This document shows positions 47,124 to 58,758 of a stretch of DNA of 64,000 nucleotides, in pieces. The position numbers and the translations under genes are program-made. The DNA comes from Metarhizium brunneum (Eukaryota; Ascomycota; Sordariomycetes; Hypocreales; Clavicipitaceae): contig NC_089422.1 of the NCBI RefSeq assembly GCF_013426205.1, forward strand, positions 3,720,001 through 3,784,000. The letters run 5' to 3'. The notes under the pieces are model-generated. The model searched no databases. It was not told the DNA's origin and saw only the letters and a list, made by a program, of their open reading frames with translations. Numbering within the stretch: the first letter of the stretch is position 1; every line of letters starts with the position of its first letter.

Positions 47124-48542
47124 CCGCGGCCAGCATGAATATGCGACATCAATCGTTATAACTGTTGGTAGCTTAGGTTCAGAGTCATCAGTGGCTCCAT
47201 CAGAAGCTGACAGCGCAGCGCTTGGGTGGTAGAAGAAATTGCCACGATCCGATGTGTAGTATCCCGATTTGAGTCGCTCGTAGGCTATACGTGGGGGTGA
47301 ATATGTTGATTCGTGCCAGGCGAGGGATACACGAGGCGGTCGTCTGACGTCCAGTTTCAGGGCATGGAAGGAAAACATACCAGGCTGACAAGTGCACGGG
47401 GGTGCACACAGAAGCAGCTTGCGATGATGGGAAGCAAAATAAAATGCTATTAAAAAAATACAGATTTTTGATATTTTATTGTAGAAAAGGAACCTTTCCC
47501 TCCATTTTTGCGACTCTCGGAGAAATCTATGCAAAGGGAAGTACAGAGAAACAAGCGGCGACGGAGGCAACGGCGTATAAGCGAAGATTGAAGCCGTCCT
47601 CAGCCAAAGAAGGCGCGAAGCAGTCGAGTGATGGGCCCCCCTTTGGTCTTGCCTTGTAAAATTGAAACATGAGCCCACCGGAAATGTGTAAAGCCAATTG
47701 ACACTGAAGGCATGTATGTATTGAAAACATTACATAGTTATATCGAGTTATGTTCTACAATCGAGGTGCTGCACATGCGATATTCCTGCCGCGGGTCATG
47801 AAGCCCGATTTCAAAACACACGAGCGAAGATGAGGCCAGGGTAAACTACAGCTCGGGTCGGTCTTTTAATTTTAAATTTCATTTCATAATCGTCAGCGAA
47901 ACTTTCCTTCTCGCAGATCTCTCAATAACTAAGCGGGAGCTGATGTGGCACGCAAGCTACTCTACATCGAGAGACAACCGGAGGTATTGAGCATGCCTAA
48001 TTATGGCAAATGGTGATGATAATGTTGATTGTCTCAATTAAAAGGTCCGATTGGTCTCATTTTGAGGTTACATATGTGCAAATCATCGGCTTTCATTTCT
48101 GACTTGGTTGAAGCTCAAACGCCTTGATGCAAAGTCGTCATCCCACACGTCGCCGTCCGCGCCACCACGGAAAGTCGGTGGTAACACTTGGGCTCATATA
48201 GACACACCCAAGGAACGTGAAACGCTTGAGTGGACGATTTGGCAACTCAAATTACCATATGTTACTCGATTTAGGGCTGCTGTACTCGACCAGACCATGA
48301 CATCAAGTGACGGTGCAAGCCGCGGAGCGGAAGTGGGCGGAATAGGCCTCGTGAAGTCGGAGGTCTGTGGTGTCTTGTGAGCACAGCATAATGAATCAAA
48401 GTTTTATACTTAAAGCGGTTCTTCTAACATGTCCTTCATTTTTTTTAAAAAAAAAGACAGAGCCCAGGGGGAATTTGAGAACGAAACGCTTGTCTCGTAC
48501 GACAGCCATCGCAACCTACGAAGGCTGTTACATACCACGGCC
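47124..48542. promoter_or_regulatory. Divergent region between MFS and P450
   Basis: A 1.4-kb gap between the outward-facing transporter (-) and P450 (+) starts. It must contain both promoters if both are expressed. No gene supported; short A/T-rich tracts occur near 47440-47490 and 47870. Confidence 0.5.
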
Positions 48543-50082
48543 ATGGCACTCTTCACCACAATCGTCATCTTGCTTGCTGCTACTGCTGCAGCAGTTTTGA
48601 CCTTACTTAGACGACGTTCGCCTATTTCATTGCCTGGGTATAAGGGCGAGGGATCCCTTGCATTTTTACATGACGCCAAAGCCTTTGCAACGAAGCCCAT
48701 TGCACTCATACAGAAAGCCACGAGACAGTGTGGTGATGTATTCAGTATCCAGGTTCTTTCAGTGTACAATGTCTGGCTCCGTGGCAACCAACTTAACAGG
48801 GTGTATCTCGAGACGCGAGAAGATGTCTGGTCGTTTGTTGGCGGCATGGTGAGAAGTGCAGCGGCGTCAATTCTGACCAGAACACTGACTACCATCAGGG
48901 GTTGTTCCTAAATAAAATAATCGACAGCGGCTACTGGGATCATTACCGAGTCCTTTTATCCTCACTTAGTCGCTACGTAAGCTCCGGTCCGGCACAAAGA
49001 TATGCTGCAACAGTGTCTGTGGAAGAGACGCAGAAAGCTGCCGCCGAGTGGTCATTGTGGGATGGCTTCGAGCTATTCGACTCGGTTTCTTATCTTGTGC
49101 ACAAGATCATCGTTAGGTCGCTTATGGGAGAAGACTTTTACGAGCACAATGCTGCCGAACTGTTCAATCTCCTGCATTCCATGGAAGCTGATATTGGCAG
49201 TTTGCTGTCTTTCATCTTGCCCGACTGGGTTCCTCACCCACCTGCGCGACGCTTACTGAAGGCGCGAAACCGCTTCAAGGAAATCTTCATGGAGCGACTC
49301 CGAGAGAGAGACAGGCAAGAGAGAAGTGACGTTCGGCCTCTACAGGATTACGTTGCGTTCACCATGGAAGACGGCGCGACAGTGCCATTGAAGTATCTTA
49401 TGCCCAGCCATCACACCATGCTCATGTTTGCTGCTCATACAAGCACTGCTGCTAGCATTTCATGGAATATAATTGCCGTAAGCAGGAAGGACAAGTCACA
49501 TAATCACCAAGCCATTTGACTAATATAACTCAGCTTCTGCGCCACCCCAACGTCATGAAACAGGTGACAAGCGAGTTGCGCTCGATGCCCGAGGGACAAG
49601 AGTCGCTTCTCTTCCAAGCGTGCATCAAAGAAACGTCAAGATACTACTGCGGAATGAAGCTCCTACGGTTAGCTCGCGAGAATGTATGCATTCCTGGGTC
49701 CAACGTGAACATCCCCAAGGGAGCAGTAGTGTCTATAAGTCCATATCTCACCCACCTTGACCCAGAGAACTACTCTGAGCCGGAAGTTTGGAACCCTCAG
49801 CGATGGATCAACAACAAGCGAGAAATTGTGCAAATAGACAATAAAACGGATGGTGTGAAATATCTTCCATTCGGCGGCGGCAGCCACAAGTGTGTAGGAG
49901 AGAAAATGGCCATGATAATGGTGGTAAGGACGGTGGCGACACTCCTACGAGAATATGACTTTGCTTGGGAAACAGAGGACATCCCGGACAAGACTGACTT
50001 TTCAAATCTCAACTTTGACAAGGTTGGAACGCCCTGGCTTCGAGGTGGCGTACGGGTTCGGATGAGGAAAGCTACTAGATGA
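48543..50082 (+). CDS. Cytochrome P450 monooxygenase
   Basis: Haem-thiolate monooxygenase. Three exons (48543-48848, 48899-49477, 49534-50082) join in phase 0 to 477 residues; the first intron is 50 nt and the second 56 nt. An N-terminal membrane anchor (ALFTTIVILLAATAAAVL) is followed by RRRSPISLPGYKG. The I-helix region reads FAAHTSTAASISW, the ExxR motif is KETSR (about residues 327-331), and the haem-binding loop is PFGGGSHKCVGEKMA with the ligand near Cys415. The overall style, including SYLVHKIIVRSLMGEDFY, resembles the CYP51-like P450s of fungal metabolite clusters more than true sterol demethylases. The frame is undamaged. Substrate unknown. Confidence 0.93.
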
Positions 50083-51592
50083 CATGACGGTATGAGCGCC
50101 TGGTGATCTGTGATCCTGTTTTGTTACTTAACATATTAGGCGACATGGTTCACAAAGTCTGTTTTTGTAGGCCAATTAGTGCCGCACCATAGAATGAGCT
50201 GAATGAATATTTTCCCCCCTCCGCAACTTACATGCATCTCGGTCTTGCAAACGACAGAGAATCTAGCTTGCCAAGGTTCCCGCGGATCAAGTGCCATACT
50301 ATTCGGTACTGTCATACATCATACTAGCACACACGAGATGTCAGATGAAGTTATACTCTGCCTTGACCTTGTGTTCTCTATGTATCTTACGGCCCCTTTC
50401 CAGCGAGTGGACAGCGTACATAACGCTACCATTTACAGAAACTCACAATACCTTGCTTAATGCAGAGCACAACCCCCCATGACAAGTATCGAAGGTTTCT
50501 AGAAAATTACAATGTATGCACTGCTGACAACGTCACTCGCCTTCCTTCACCATCTCACGCCCCCAGCGCGAACCGCAATGTCGGAAGCACGACCTTCGTC
50601 ACAACGTAGCTTGTTTCCGCACATAACACATAGCCTATATCTGAGACCGAGAACTATGACGCAAAGCCAAATCCAATGGGATCGGACTGTCGGTGTGCCG
50701 CGGCCGCAGATTTGTGCCACGGCATCTCTCCGACTCATGTCGGGGGCCAAAAGACGCTGATCCGGGCTACTGGGAAGGGAAAGGGAAGGGGTGTCGCACC
50801 TAGAAGGCGTATTTGCCAACTACTTTGATGGGGAACCTGTGAGTTCCTAGCAAGACTTGGGTATTTAAAAAGAATAGCATTACGTGATTATGTGTGGCCG
50901 AGTTACGTCCAGTCTGCTCGACTGCAAACTGAGTCGCGGGTGGGCAGATCCAAGTCGCCACATCACTTTGCATCTTCGTCAATCCACGGAGAGGATAGAC
51001 AGTCGTCACACAGGAGGCCTTAGACCCACCTCTACGAGGCGTGTACATCATTTCTTTTCTGTTGTTCTCTAAGTGGCTGCTTGCCTGCGGACGTCGACCG
51101 TGGATCCCCGATGCGGTGGTTGTCGAGGACTAGGAGGCACATCTGCGAGCTGGCAAACACATGAAACGGTGTGGTGTGCCCGGGGACATGGTGCTGCAGG
51201 TGGTTGCGTCATCTTGGGCTGAAGGAAGTCATGGGAAGCGTAGAGGCAGCAACTTAATTTGAACTACACTTTACTTGTGCCAAAGATGAAGCTAAGCTAT
51301 CGGATGGAGAAGGCTGAATAATGAGGAGGTTGGCTTGAAAGGAACGAACTCTCTGAATGCCATGGCTATATACTGTAACCGCTCCGCCGTTGGACGTACG
51401 ACAGTTGTAAGAGACATTTGATGCCGACGCCAGCGTATGCTCAAACAGTAAATTAAAGGGAGGGGGAACATTGAGATATATTCCAAGTTCATGCCCGTCC
51501 ATGCTGTCTATGGCTAGAAGACTTCAGGATTCCGTTCGCGAAACATATTGATCCGTGGCCATTTCCCGTCATGTTGCCTCGGGGGTATCAAG
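50083..51592. other. Convergent intergenic region
   Basis: A 1.5-kb gap between the ends of the P450 (+) and thioesterase (-) genes, long for a purely terminator-containing spacer. Short frames are present but no domain or splice structure was found. Confidence 0.55.
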
Positions 51593-52639
51593 CTACTCAA
51601 CGTCTTCAATGCACTCTCGCAGGATCGAGCTCAGTTCCCCAATAAATTGTGGCTTAAATGCAGCGTCGTGGTCTCCGCTGAACGGGATGGACTGGAAGCT
51701 TCGGAACTGCGACGGATTCCACCGCATATTCTGCTCTCTCATGACAGTCTCAATCAGCTGTGCACCCGAATTTCCTTTATATTCCTCTGCGACGTCGATA
51801 GGCCCTGCAGTGCATTTGATAAGAACAGCGTCAAAATCGGACTTGGTGCCGGGGGTAAAGAGGTCGCCGGGCTGGACACTGGAAATGAGATCAAGACCTC
51901 GATGGATATGGGTTTTGATGTGCCGCAAAAATTCTTCCATGGCGGGCGGCTCGTCGCAATCAGAGCCACAGTCTGAATCGCAACCAGAATCATCAGTCAA
52001 GAAGTCGTCGGAAAGCGGAGACCCTGGAGACGTGAAGGGGCTGTTGGTGTCGAAGATGCTGGCTGCGCTGGATCGAGCACTCGATATCGTCGGGCTTGAA
52101 GGACTTTTCCAGACACTGGAATGCCGAGATTGGGTCGCAATGTAGTCGTCCATTCCGCAGTTGCTCGTAATGGCGGCCGAGACAGGAAAGTCGTCGGCGC
52201 AATCACCGTCATCGGACTGTAGCCCACCAGCTGAAATTGTGCGGTCAAAGGTGGTTTTGGCAAATTCCCAATGTTCCTCTGTGCTCTTGAACTTTGGGAA
52301 AACTTCCGGGTTGGCAGAATCAATCATGATGACTTTGTAGACCTCTTCTCCTCGAGCTTCCAGCATTTGCGCGATGAACATGGCAATCATGCCACCCATG
52401 GACCATCCACCCAAAAGATATGGTCCTTCAGGCTGAATATCACGAATGCCGTCGAGATAAAAGGCAGCCAGGCCTTTGAGGCTGGTGGGATACTTGAGGA
52501 TATCGCCGCCGGGGCAGTGTAGAGGACTTGTGATGCCGTATACCGGTCTGTCGTCGTCGCTAAGGGAATCAAGATGAAGAAAGGGAAGAGCCACTCCAGA
52601 AATCGCGTGAACGAGAAAAAGGGGGGTCAGGTCAGACAT
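51593..52639 (-). CDS. Stand-alone PKS/NRPS-type thioesterase
   Basis: Alpha/beta hydrolase of the Thioesterase (type I/II TE) family, which in biosynthetic clusters releases or edits carrier-bound intermediates. Intronless, 348 residues from MSDLTPLFLVHAISG; an ATG at 52672 would add 11. The nucleophile elbow GPYLLGGWSMGGM has S80, D107 lies in YKVIMIDSANPEV, and H324 in FSGDHDAAFKPQF is the likely general base. Between residues about 170 and 235 is an unusual Ser/Pro/Asp-rich insert ending in a Cys-Asp repeat (SGCDSDCGSDCDEPP), where the lid would be. No carrier or condensation domain adjoins it, so it is separate from any megasynthase in this window. Confidence 0.85.
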   Translation of the reverse strand: MSDLTPLFLVHAISGVALPFLHLDSLSDDDRPVYGITSPLHCPGGDILKYPTSLKGLAAFYLDGIRDIQPEGPYLLGGWSMGGMIAMFIAQMLEARGEEVYKVIMIDSANPEVFPKFKSTEEHWEFAKTTFDRTISAGGLQSDDGDCADDFPVSAAITSNCGMDDYIATQSRHSSVWKSPSSPTISSARSSAASIFDTNSPFTSPGSPLSDDFLTDDSGCDSDCGSDCDEPPAMEEFLRHIKTHIHRGLDLISSVQPGDLFTPGTKSDFDAVLIKCTAGPIDVAEEYKGNSGAQLIETVMREQNMRWNPSQFRSFQSIPFSGDHDAAFKPQFIGELSSILRECIEDVE

Positions 52640-54111
52640 ATCATCACCTTGGATCAAAGTAATGACTTCCATGACTGCGTTGAGTATAGCAGTGAACACG
52701 CGGTGCTTTTCAATAAGAATAGAAAACTGTTCAAAAAATGGATGTGGGAATCTCGGTCTTTGCTAAATGAGGTCAAATTATTGTCAATATGAGGAAATCC
52801 CTTTGTGTGATAAATTTCCGGTGAACAACGGGCAATCCAGGCCCGTTGATACGAAACAAAACTTTTAGCGGGAAACCAATGACCTGCGAGAGAAGTCTAC
52901 TTCCTGGAGATCTAGAAGGGCATGAGATCAACTCTGAACAAGAAGCAAAGAACGCAATCAACGACTCTAAACCCGTGAATGAAACGTGGCGTTCTGGAAT
53001 CCAGTACTTCCATTCCCGCTTCCCAAGCCTCAAACTTTATAATATCTGTGTCAATTCGTCTCCGCGAGCATAGGGACGAATGCCGAGGGCGGTAAAGAGC
53101 GAGTTCAAGCACGTATCTAGAAATGAGGAGGCGATGAAAGCCGATCTCGTTGTTGATGGCGTGTCAAGCTATCTGGCTACTTGGGAGAGCTTGCGCCCCG
53201 AATGGGGAATAACCCTCGGCACAGCCGTCTGGGATTGCTCCGGTTGCAATGCTCTGTCTTTGCCTCTTGTTCGGGTTACCTCCATGGACAGCTAGTGTTA
53301 AGAAAAGGGTCCTCATGAATGAGTGATGCGTCTTAGCCATGATGGCGGATGACTCCCTAGACAAGCCTCCAGAGCACGTTTTCAAGTCGGAGGCATACTG
53401 GCCGTCCACGGGACAAGTTTCAAACTGAACCAGCTCCACATCTATTTCGGTAAATTTGCGTCATGGTAAATCACTGTGGCAAAGATCAAGGGCTCACGGG
53501 GGTGAGTTGAGTACTCGTGCGGTCAAGGTGGCGCATCATCATGGCACGAACAGGGAGGCAAGACGTGCAAACCCCGTTCTCAATCAATACAGCCGGCAAA
53601 TATCAAACGGCCCGTACTATTCTTACTCGATTGGGAATACCCCCGGTGTTACAGATCAACGTCCTGGATATTGTCTTGTCCTTCCGCCAGCTCGCGGAGG
53701 CGCCGGCGATATGGCGCTTACTACCGGAGAGCTGGCCGGGCAAGAGAGGAGTACAAGAAGACGGCGAATTTCCGTCAGAACAATCTTGAGTTTCCTCGAG
53801 TGGCAATTAAACCCACGAAACCGAAAAAAGAGGGCGCGATTGAACCGTGGTATCTGTCTCTATTTCCATCAGCCCACGTGTTAGGGGTACGCCTGATCTC
53901 GACATCCATCATCAACTGACCAGTAAGATAACAAAGAAGTAAGTTCCTGCGTTCAACTAGTGTCAGTTGTGCATTACTTCCATGTGGAGCTGTTCGACGA
54001 ACATTCTGTCGCATGGAATGTGGTGGCAACGGAATCCCTCTGTCGATACCCGCCACGCGCCATGCCACGAGCTAAACATTTCGTTGACTTTCTAGGTAGG
54101 CATCAGTAACA
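52640..54111. promoter_or_regulatory. Divergent region between thioesterase and protease-like gene
   Basis: A 1.47-kb interval between the outward-facing thioesterase (-) and protease-like (+) genes. It should contain both promoters. Frames on both strands are short and without motifs, and no PKS/NRPS remnant was recognised upstream of the thioesterase. Confidence 0.5.
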
Positions 54112-55559
54112 ATGCCATACAAGGCCATTTTGGCGTCTTGCCTACTGCTGCTTAGAACTGCCTACGCAGTGCCTGCGGCCGTTCCTCCCAACGGTGTCGA
54201 TGAAGCTCGATGGGGTCCTGGCGGACGATGGAGTGACAGGCCTGATTCTTGGAACCCCCGTGGAGGGCAATATGACTTGCCACTTGACTGGGATCCTCTC
54301 GGTTTCGCTTCCAGGATTGGTGTTGGATCGCCCAGATTCGACTACAAAGTCTTTGTCGACTGGACCTGGGTCAGCAACATTGTGACTACGCCCAAGTGTT
54401 ATGGCCAGTGGAATCCGAGTCTTTGTCTGCACCCTCAGCAACCCTACTGGGATCCTCGCAATTCCACCACGTTCAAAAATTTGACAAGCGAGTACGCTGA
54501 TCGCTCATGGAGGCCCAACCACTTTTTCATGCAAGACCCCATGAGCATCGAGTATGGCTCAGATTTGTTGCATATTGGGCCTGTGACTGGAGAAGCTGTC
54601 CTGCAGTTAACAGACCTCCAATTCAACGTCTCGGCCAAATACGGAACCCCATTCCCTTTCACAGGTATTTTCGGCATGTCACCGGTCTTTCGTGGTGATG
54701 ACGGTAAGATGAAGCCTGACATCAGCTGTCGAGGTAAGCTGGGCCGCGTTTGCTGACACTCTCGCCACCAGTTGACTATCAGTCCGCCTACTATCAGCAA
54801 TGGAAGAATGGCCACTGGAGAACGGCACATACCGGGTTCGTATACTGTCATGAAGAATCTCGCAAGCCTGTTTGCAACGGACATGATGGTATCCAGACCA
54901 TGGGCGGCATCCGTCGCGATCTCATCAAGAACCAAAAGATCTGGTGGTACGATGTGAGGCTGTACCCCGATGTCAACACCCTAGACTTTGTGTATAACCC
55001 GCCCGTGTACAACTACTGGGGCATCGAACTTGCAGGCCTCAAGATTGGCACCGAAGTCCAGAAGATTGAGCCTACATCAAACAGCTCTGGCAAGGGTGCC
55101 ATTTTCGACCACGCCGCCTACGGTCGTGGCACTCCATTGACTCCAAACGCCTACGCCAGACTGGCCCAGATCACGGGTGGAAAGCCCGTGGAACTCAAGG
55201 AGCCTCCCAACAATGGAGAGCAGAAATTCTTCTCCGTCGACTGCTCCAAGCTCAAGTCGTTCCCCAGCATCAAGTACAAGTTCACGGGCAGTAGCCGAGA
55301 ATGGGCCGTCACCCCCGAAATGTATGTCGAGAAGATGAAGGACGGTTCTTGCGTGCTCAACGTCCGAACTCTTGCCAGTGGTGACAAGTTGTGAGTCCTA
55401 ACCCAATCACTTCGCGTTCGCAATGGAACAATCGACGAGAGCTGACCGAGTTATTCCGTCCACAGCATCGGGAACTTTGGCGAGACGTTTGCTAAGGAGA
55501 AGTACATTATTCTTGACTTCGAGAAGAACCGAGTTGGCATCGCAGATATGCAATGGTGA
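54112..55559 (+). CDS. Secreted aspartic-protease-like (A1 fold) protein, degenerate active site
   Basis: Three exons (54112-54733, 54772-55390, 55466-55559) join in phase to 444 residues. A signal peptide (MPYKAILASCLLLLRTAYAV) is followed by a Pro/Trp/Gly-rich propeptide-like stretch. The pepsin fold is indicated by FASRIGVGSPRFDYKVFVD at the start of lobe 1 and by IGNFGETFAKEKYIILDF with NRVGIAD at the C-terminus. The two catalytic motifs, normally D-T/S-G, read D83-W-T in FVDWTWVSN and D320-H-A in AIFDHAAYGRGTPLTPNAY. Both aspartates remain but the Thr-Gly parts are replaced. It may be an inactive pseudoprotease, a binding protein, or a divergent enzyme. Fold assignment is good; activity is doubtful. 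Confidence 0.75.
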
Positions 55560-56978
55560 GCCCACATATATTGTAAACAAAGAGCGTTTTAACTGATCAA
55601 TCCCAAGGCCATCCTTCTAATAGCATCGACTTATCCGCCTCGTAGGGCGTGACTCCGCGTGGGTGACGCGCTCTCAGGAACAGCCACGACTGGTCGGGGT
55701 AATGATGACTTGATTTTTGCAAAGGCGGAAACAATATTTGGCAAGGCATAAAGTAACGCGTTTATATTCTTCAGTACGGCATTCCAATTGACCTGCCGCA
55801 AATTAGGTGATGATTGTCAGATCAGAGTAGTAGTACTGTTATCATATGAACTCTGGTTGGTTTCTTAGGGTCACCATATCCTTGTCGGCGCTTGTACCAA
55901 AAGGGTAATACAGGGTAGTAGCATCACTTGTCCCGACTCCCAAGTCTCGACGGACTATTTTTTCGCCTCCTTTTATTCATTCTCTTGTATATTCAAATAG
56001 ACAAAGAAGCCGAAAGGGAGAACTTGACAGATCCTTTTCCAATCACAAAAATTAAAAAAAAAAATTCACGTATATGCCGTGTCTCTACCGTGGCCTGTCT
56101 GCTGTTTGTAAACGAGCGACAGCGTATTCTCCCGTATTAGACTTTTCCGCGTCGTAATGAGGAGAGGGTTGTAATGTTTGATCTAAACCATTCAGATATG
56201 CAACTACTTTTTAATATTAATAATGCACCTTAGATTTACAAAGTGTTTAGACTCCATGCAGTTGTCAACAACATGTGGAAGAAAGAAAAAAGGTAACGTC
56301 TGCCCACCTAAGTACCAGGCCGCATCTGTTGGATCTACACGGAGGATTCCGATGAAGCGAATTGTGTATATATATGTACACTGTAATTCGTTCTGTTTAC
56401 ATCATTTCCTGCCCTGTCTTGAATGACCCATGAATGACCCTTTCAGCTTGTTATTGCACGAGCTGGCCTCCCTACGGATACATTCGCAGTCCTGGGTATT
56501 TCGTTTAGCTACTGTGACCTTGATATTGAGACCTTCCTCCCAACGAGCTGCGCACATATTGCACCACGCCATGATGGAATACAGCGTGTATTCGGCTCCG
56601 TGAAGGCCCGCATACTACTTGCATGATCTCACATCATTCGTCAGAATGTCTGGTCTGTCCGTTTTCTCCGCCTGCGAGTCCGAAGAATGGTCTAGTATCC
56701 GCCGTATTTCATGCCCGTACCTCCGCCGTCCATCGGCCAAACCGCAAGTTGGATGACCAAGTCGTACGATACCTAGCAGTCCACGAGTTTGCGATATGCT
56801 ACAAATAGGCTTTGGAGGTTCATACTTTGAGGAAAAACAAAGTGGCATATGCACATCCGGTTCATTCTTCCGAAATCTCCAATAATAATAAATAGTGTCA
56901 GGCTTTCTTTAGCCCTCACATTATTCTGATTCTTAATCACCAACTCGTCTTGTACACAGTTTCATCTACTTCTCAATC
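55560..56978. other. Intergenic, no gene supported
   Basis: A 1.42-kb gap between two rightward genes. The distal part serves as the FAD-monooxygenase promoter. No domain-bearing frame was found. Confidence 0.6.
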
Positions 56979-58758
56979 ATGTCCAAGGTGGATGCTGAAG
57001 TCATCATTGTTGGAGCCGGTATCGGCGGCCTCACACTCGCTGCAATCTGCAAACGGCTGGGCATCACTTACAAAGTTCTGGAGAGGACCGAGGTTTTGCA
57101 GCCTGTTGGCGCTGGAATTTCTCTGGCCCCTAATGCTCTTCGCGTCCTTGATCAGATTGGTGTCTATGAAGAACTTCAGGAGACTGCTCAGAAGCTGCAA
57201 AAGCTGCAAATCTGGCGCAATGCTACCCAGTGGAATAGCTTGAGTTTAGAGAAACTTGAGCCAACTTATGGCTACCCAATCCTGTCTGCTGAGAGACACA
57301 ACTTCCACAGACTTCTTTACAAGGCGGCTGGCGAAGAAGAGAATGTCATCCTGGGCTCCAAGGTTGTCGATATAGTTGACACTCCCGGCGAGCCCGTTCG
57401 TGTCGTCGTCGAAGGAGAGAAAGAGTATCGTGGCAACCTTGTTGTTGGTGCAGATGGCATCCGATCAGCTGTCCGACGAGCCCTCTTGCGCAACACTGGT
57501 CAGGAAGCGTCGGCGAATACCATCCAGTTCACTGGACGTGTGCATTTTTCCGGAATAACCAGCCCACTACCTAACTGTGGTCCTAAGGAGCTGGGTATTG
57601 CCAATTGGATGCTTTACGATCAAGCAATCCTGACCACCTGGCCATGCAAGGACAACAGACAGTGGTATATTGGGGTCAAGGTGAGTTCAAAGTATTATTT
57701 CTTGAACATCAGGGGGCTGCCTATCCCAACCCGCCGGTTCATGCGGCAATGGAGAGGAAGGCGAAGAGTCATGGCAGAACCTCCGTTCGTTTCCTCAGGT
57801 TCGGAGGTGATATCAAACTCCGGATCTAAAGATAGGCAACATGGATCGAAAATGCCACATGGGAACCTGTCTCAGTTCACTAGACATGAAACATAGGGAT
57901 CTACATCCTTTGCTGACTTGAACCCTGTTTCAGAAAGCGGAGGGAGACGTCGATACAAATCGCTCGGTATGGGATTCGATCACGCCCGCAGACATCAAGA
58001 AAGTCTATGGCCGAGCTTTCCATCCATTCGCGGAGGAGGGTCAGTTTGGAAGCAGTAAGAACATCCTCAATGTTCCAGCGTATGCCTCTTTCGCCGAGAG
58101 GTTGCGCAGCAAAAAGGATTCCACCCTACTAGAGCTGACCACATGTAGTCATCGACAAATCGGAGAGGGTTGTTGCCAGTAACGTTTTCCAGGAAGTGGA
58201 ATTCCCATCCATGTACAATGGAAGAGTGGCACTTTTAGGTGATGGTAAGTGGGGAGGTTTTCATCATAGCCCTGCTGGACACGGTTTGTTGAAAGATGTG
58301 CGGTTGCTGACAGGTTGTTTGAACGATTATAGCCGCCCATAGCATGACGAGCTTCTTTGGACAGTGAGTTCCCTATCCCACCCCCACTCTACTATCCGAG
58401 GAAGCTGATAATGTCATCGTGAAATAGAGGCGGTTGTCAAGCCATTGAAGATGCCGCTGTGTTAGGCAACTTGTTGGCTGAGAATCGTAGCACTCTCGTT
58501 GAAGACTCTGAACTGATTCTTTCTACGTACGCAAGGATCAGAGAGCCTCGAACCAAAGACTTGTCAAGGTTTAGTGATAACTTTGCTCTACTGCATACAG
58601 CAAGATTGCCGTACGGCACCGGCCCATTCGTGAGATGGCTGCTTTACACCCTTGTGCCCACATGGTTTTGGATCAACTATCTTGGCTGGCTGTACAAGTA
58701 CCAGCCAACTGTAACTGCTTTAGGTACGCCGTCTGCCCACGGAAAGAAGAACGCGTGA
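56979..58758 (+). CDS. FAD-dependent monooxygenase (salicylate-hydroxylase/epoxidase-like)
   Basis: Group A flavoprotein monooxygenase using NAD(P)H and O2. Five exons (56979-57680, 57934-58054, 58149-58244, 58333-58363, 58428-58758) join in phase to 426 residues. The Rossmann motif is VIIVGAGIGGLTLA (GAGIGG, residues 12-17). The DG motif is LVVGADGIRSAVRR (157-160), and the GD motif with AAHSM, split by the third intron, is at about 305-311, continuing FFGQGGCQAIEDA. A C-terminal hydrophobic stretch (LLYTLVPTWFWINYLGWLY) may bind membranes, as in FMOs of meroterpenoid and indole-diterpene clusters. The first intron (253 nt) is unusually long and its first 216 nt stay open. Substrate unknown. 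Confidence 0.9.

Noticed and set aside
48849..48898. Stop-containing stretch in the P450 suggesting a second pseudogene
   Set aside because: It is a normal 50-nt GT..AG intron; removing it leaves a complete 477-residue P450.
52700..53300. Possible degraded PKS/NRPS module upstream of the thioesterase
   Set aside because: All six frames were read; no carrier, ketosynthase, adenylation or condensation motif was found.
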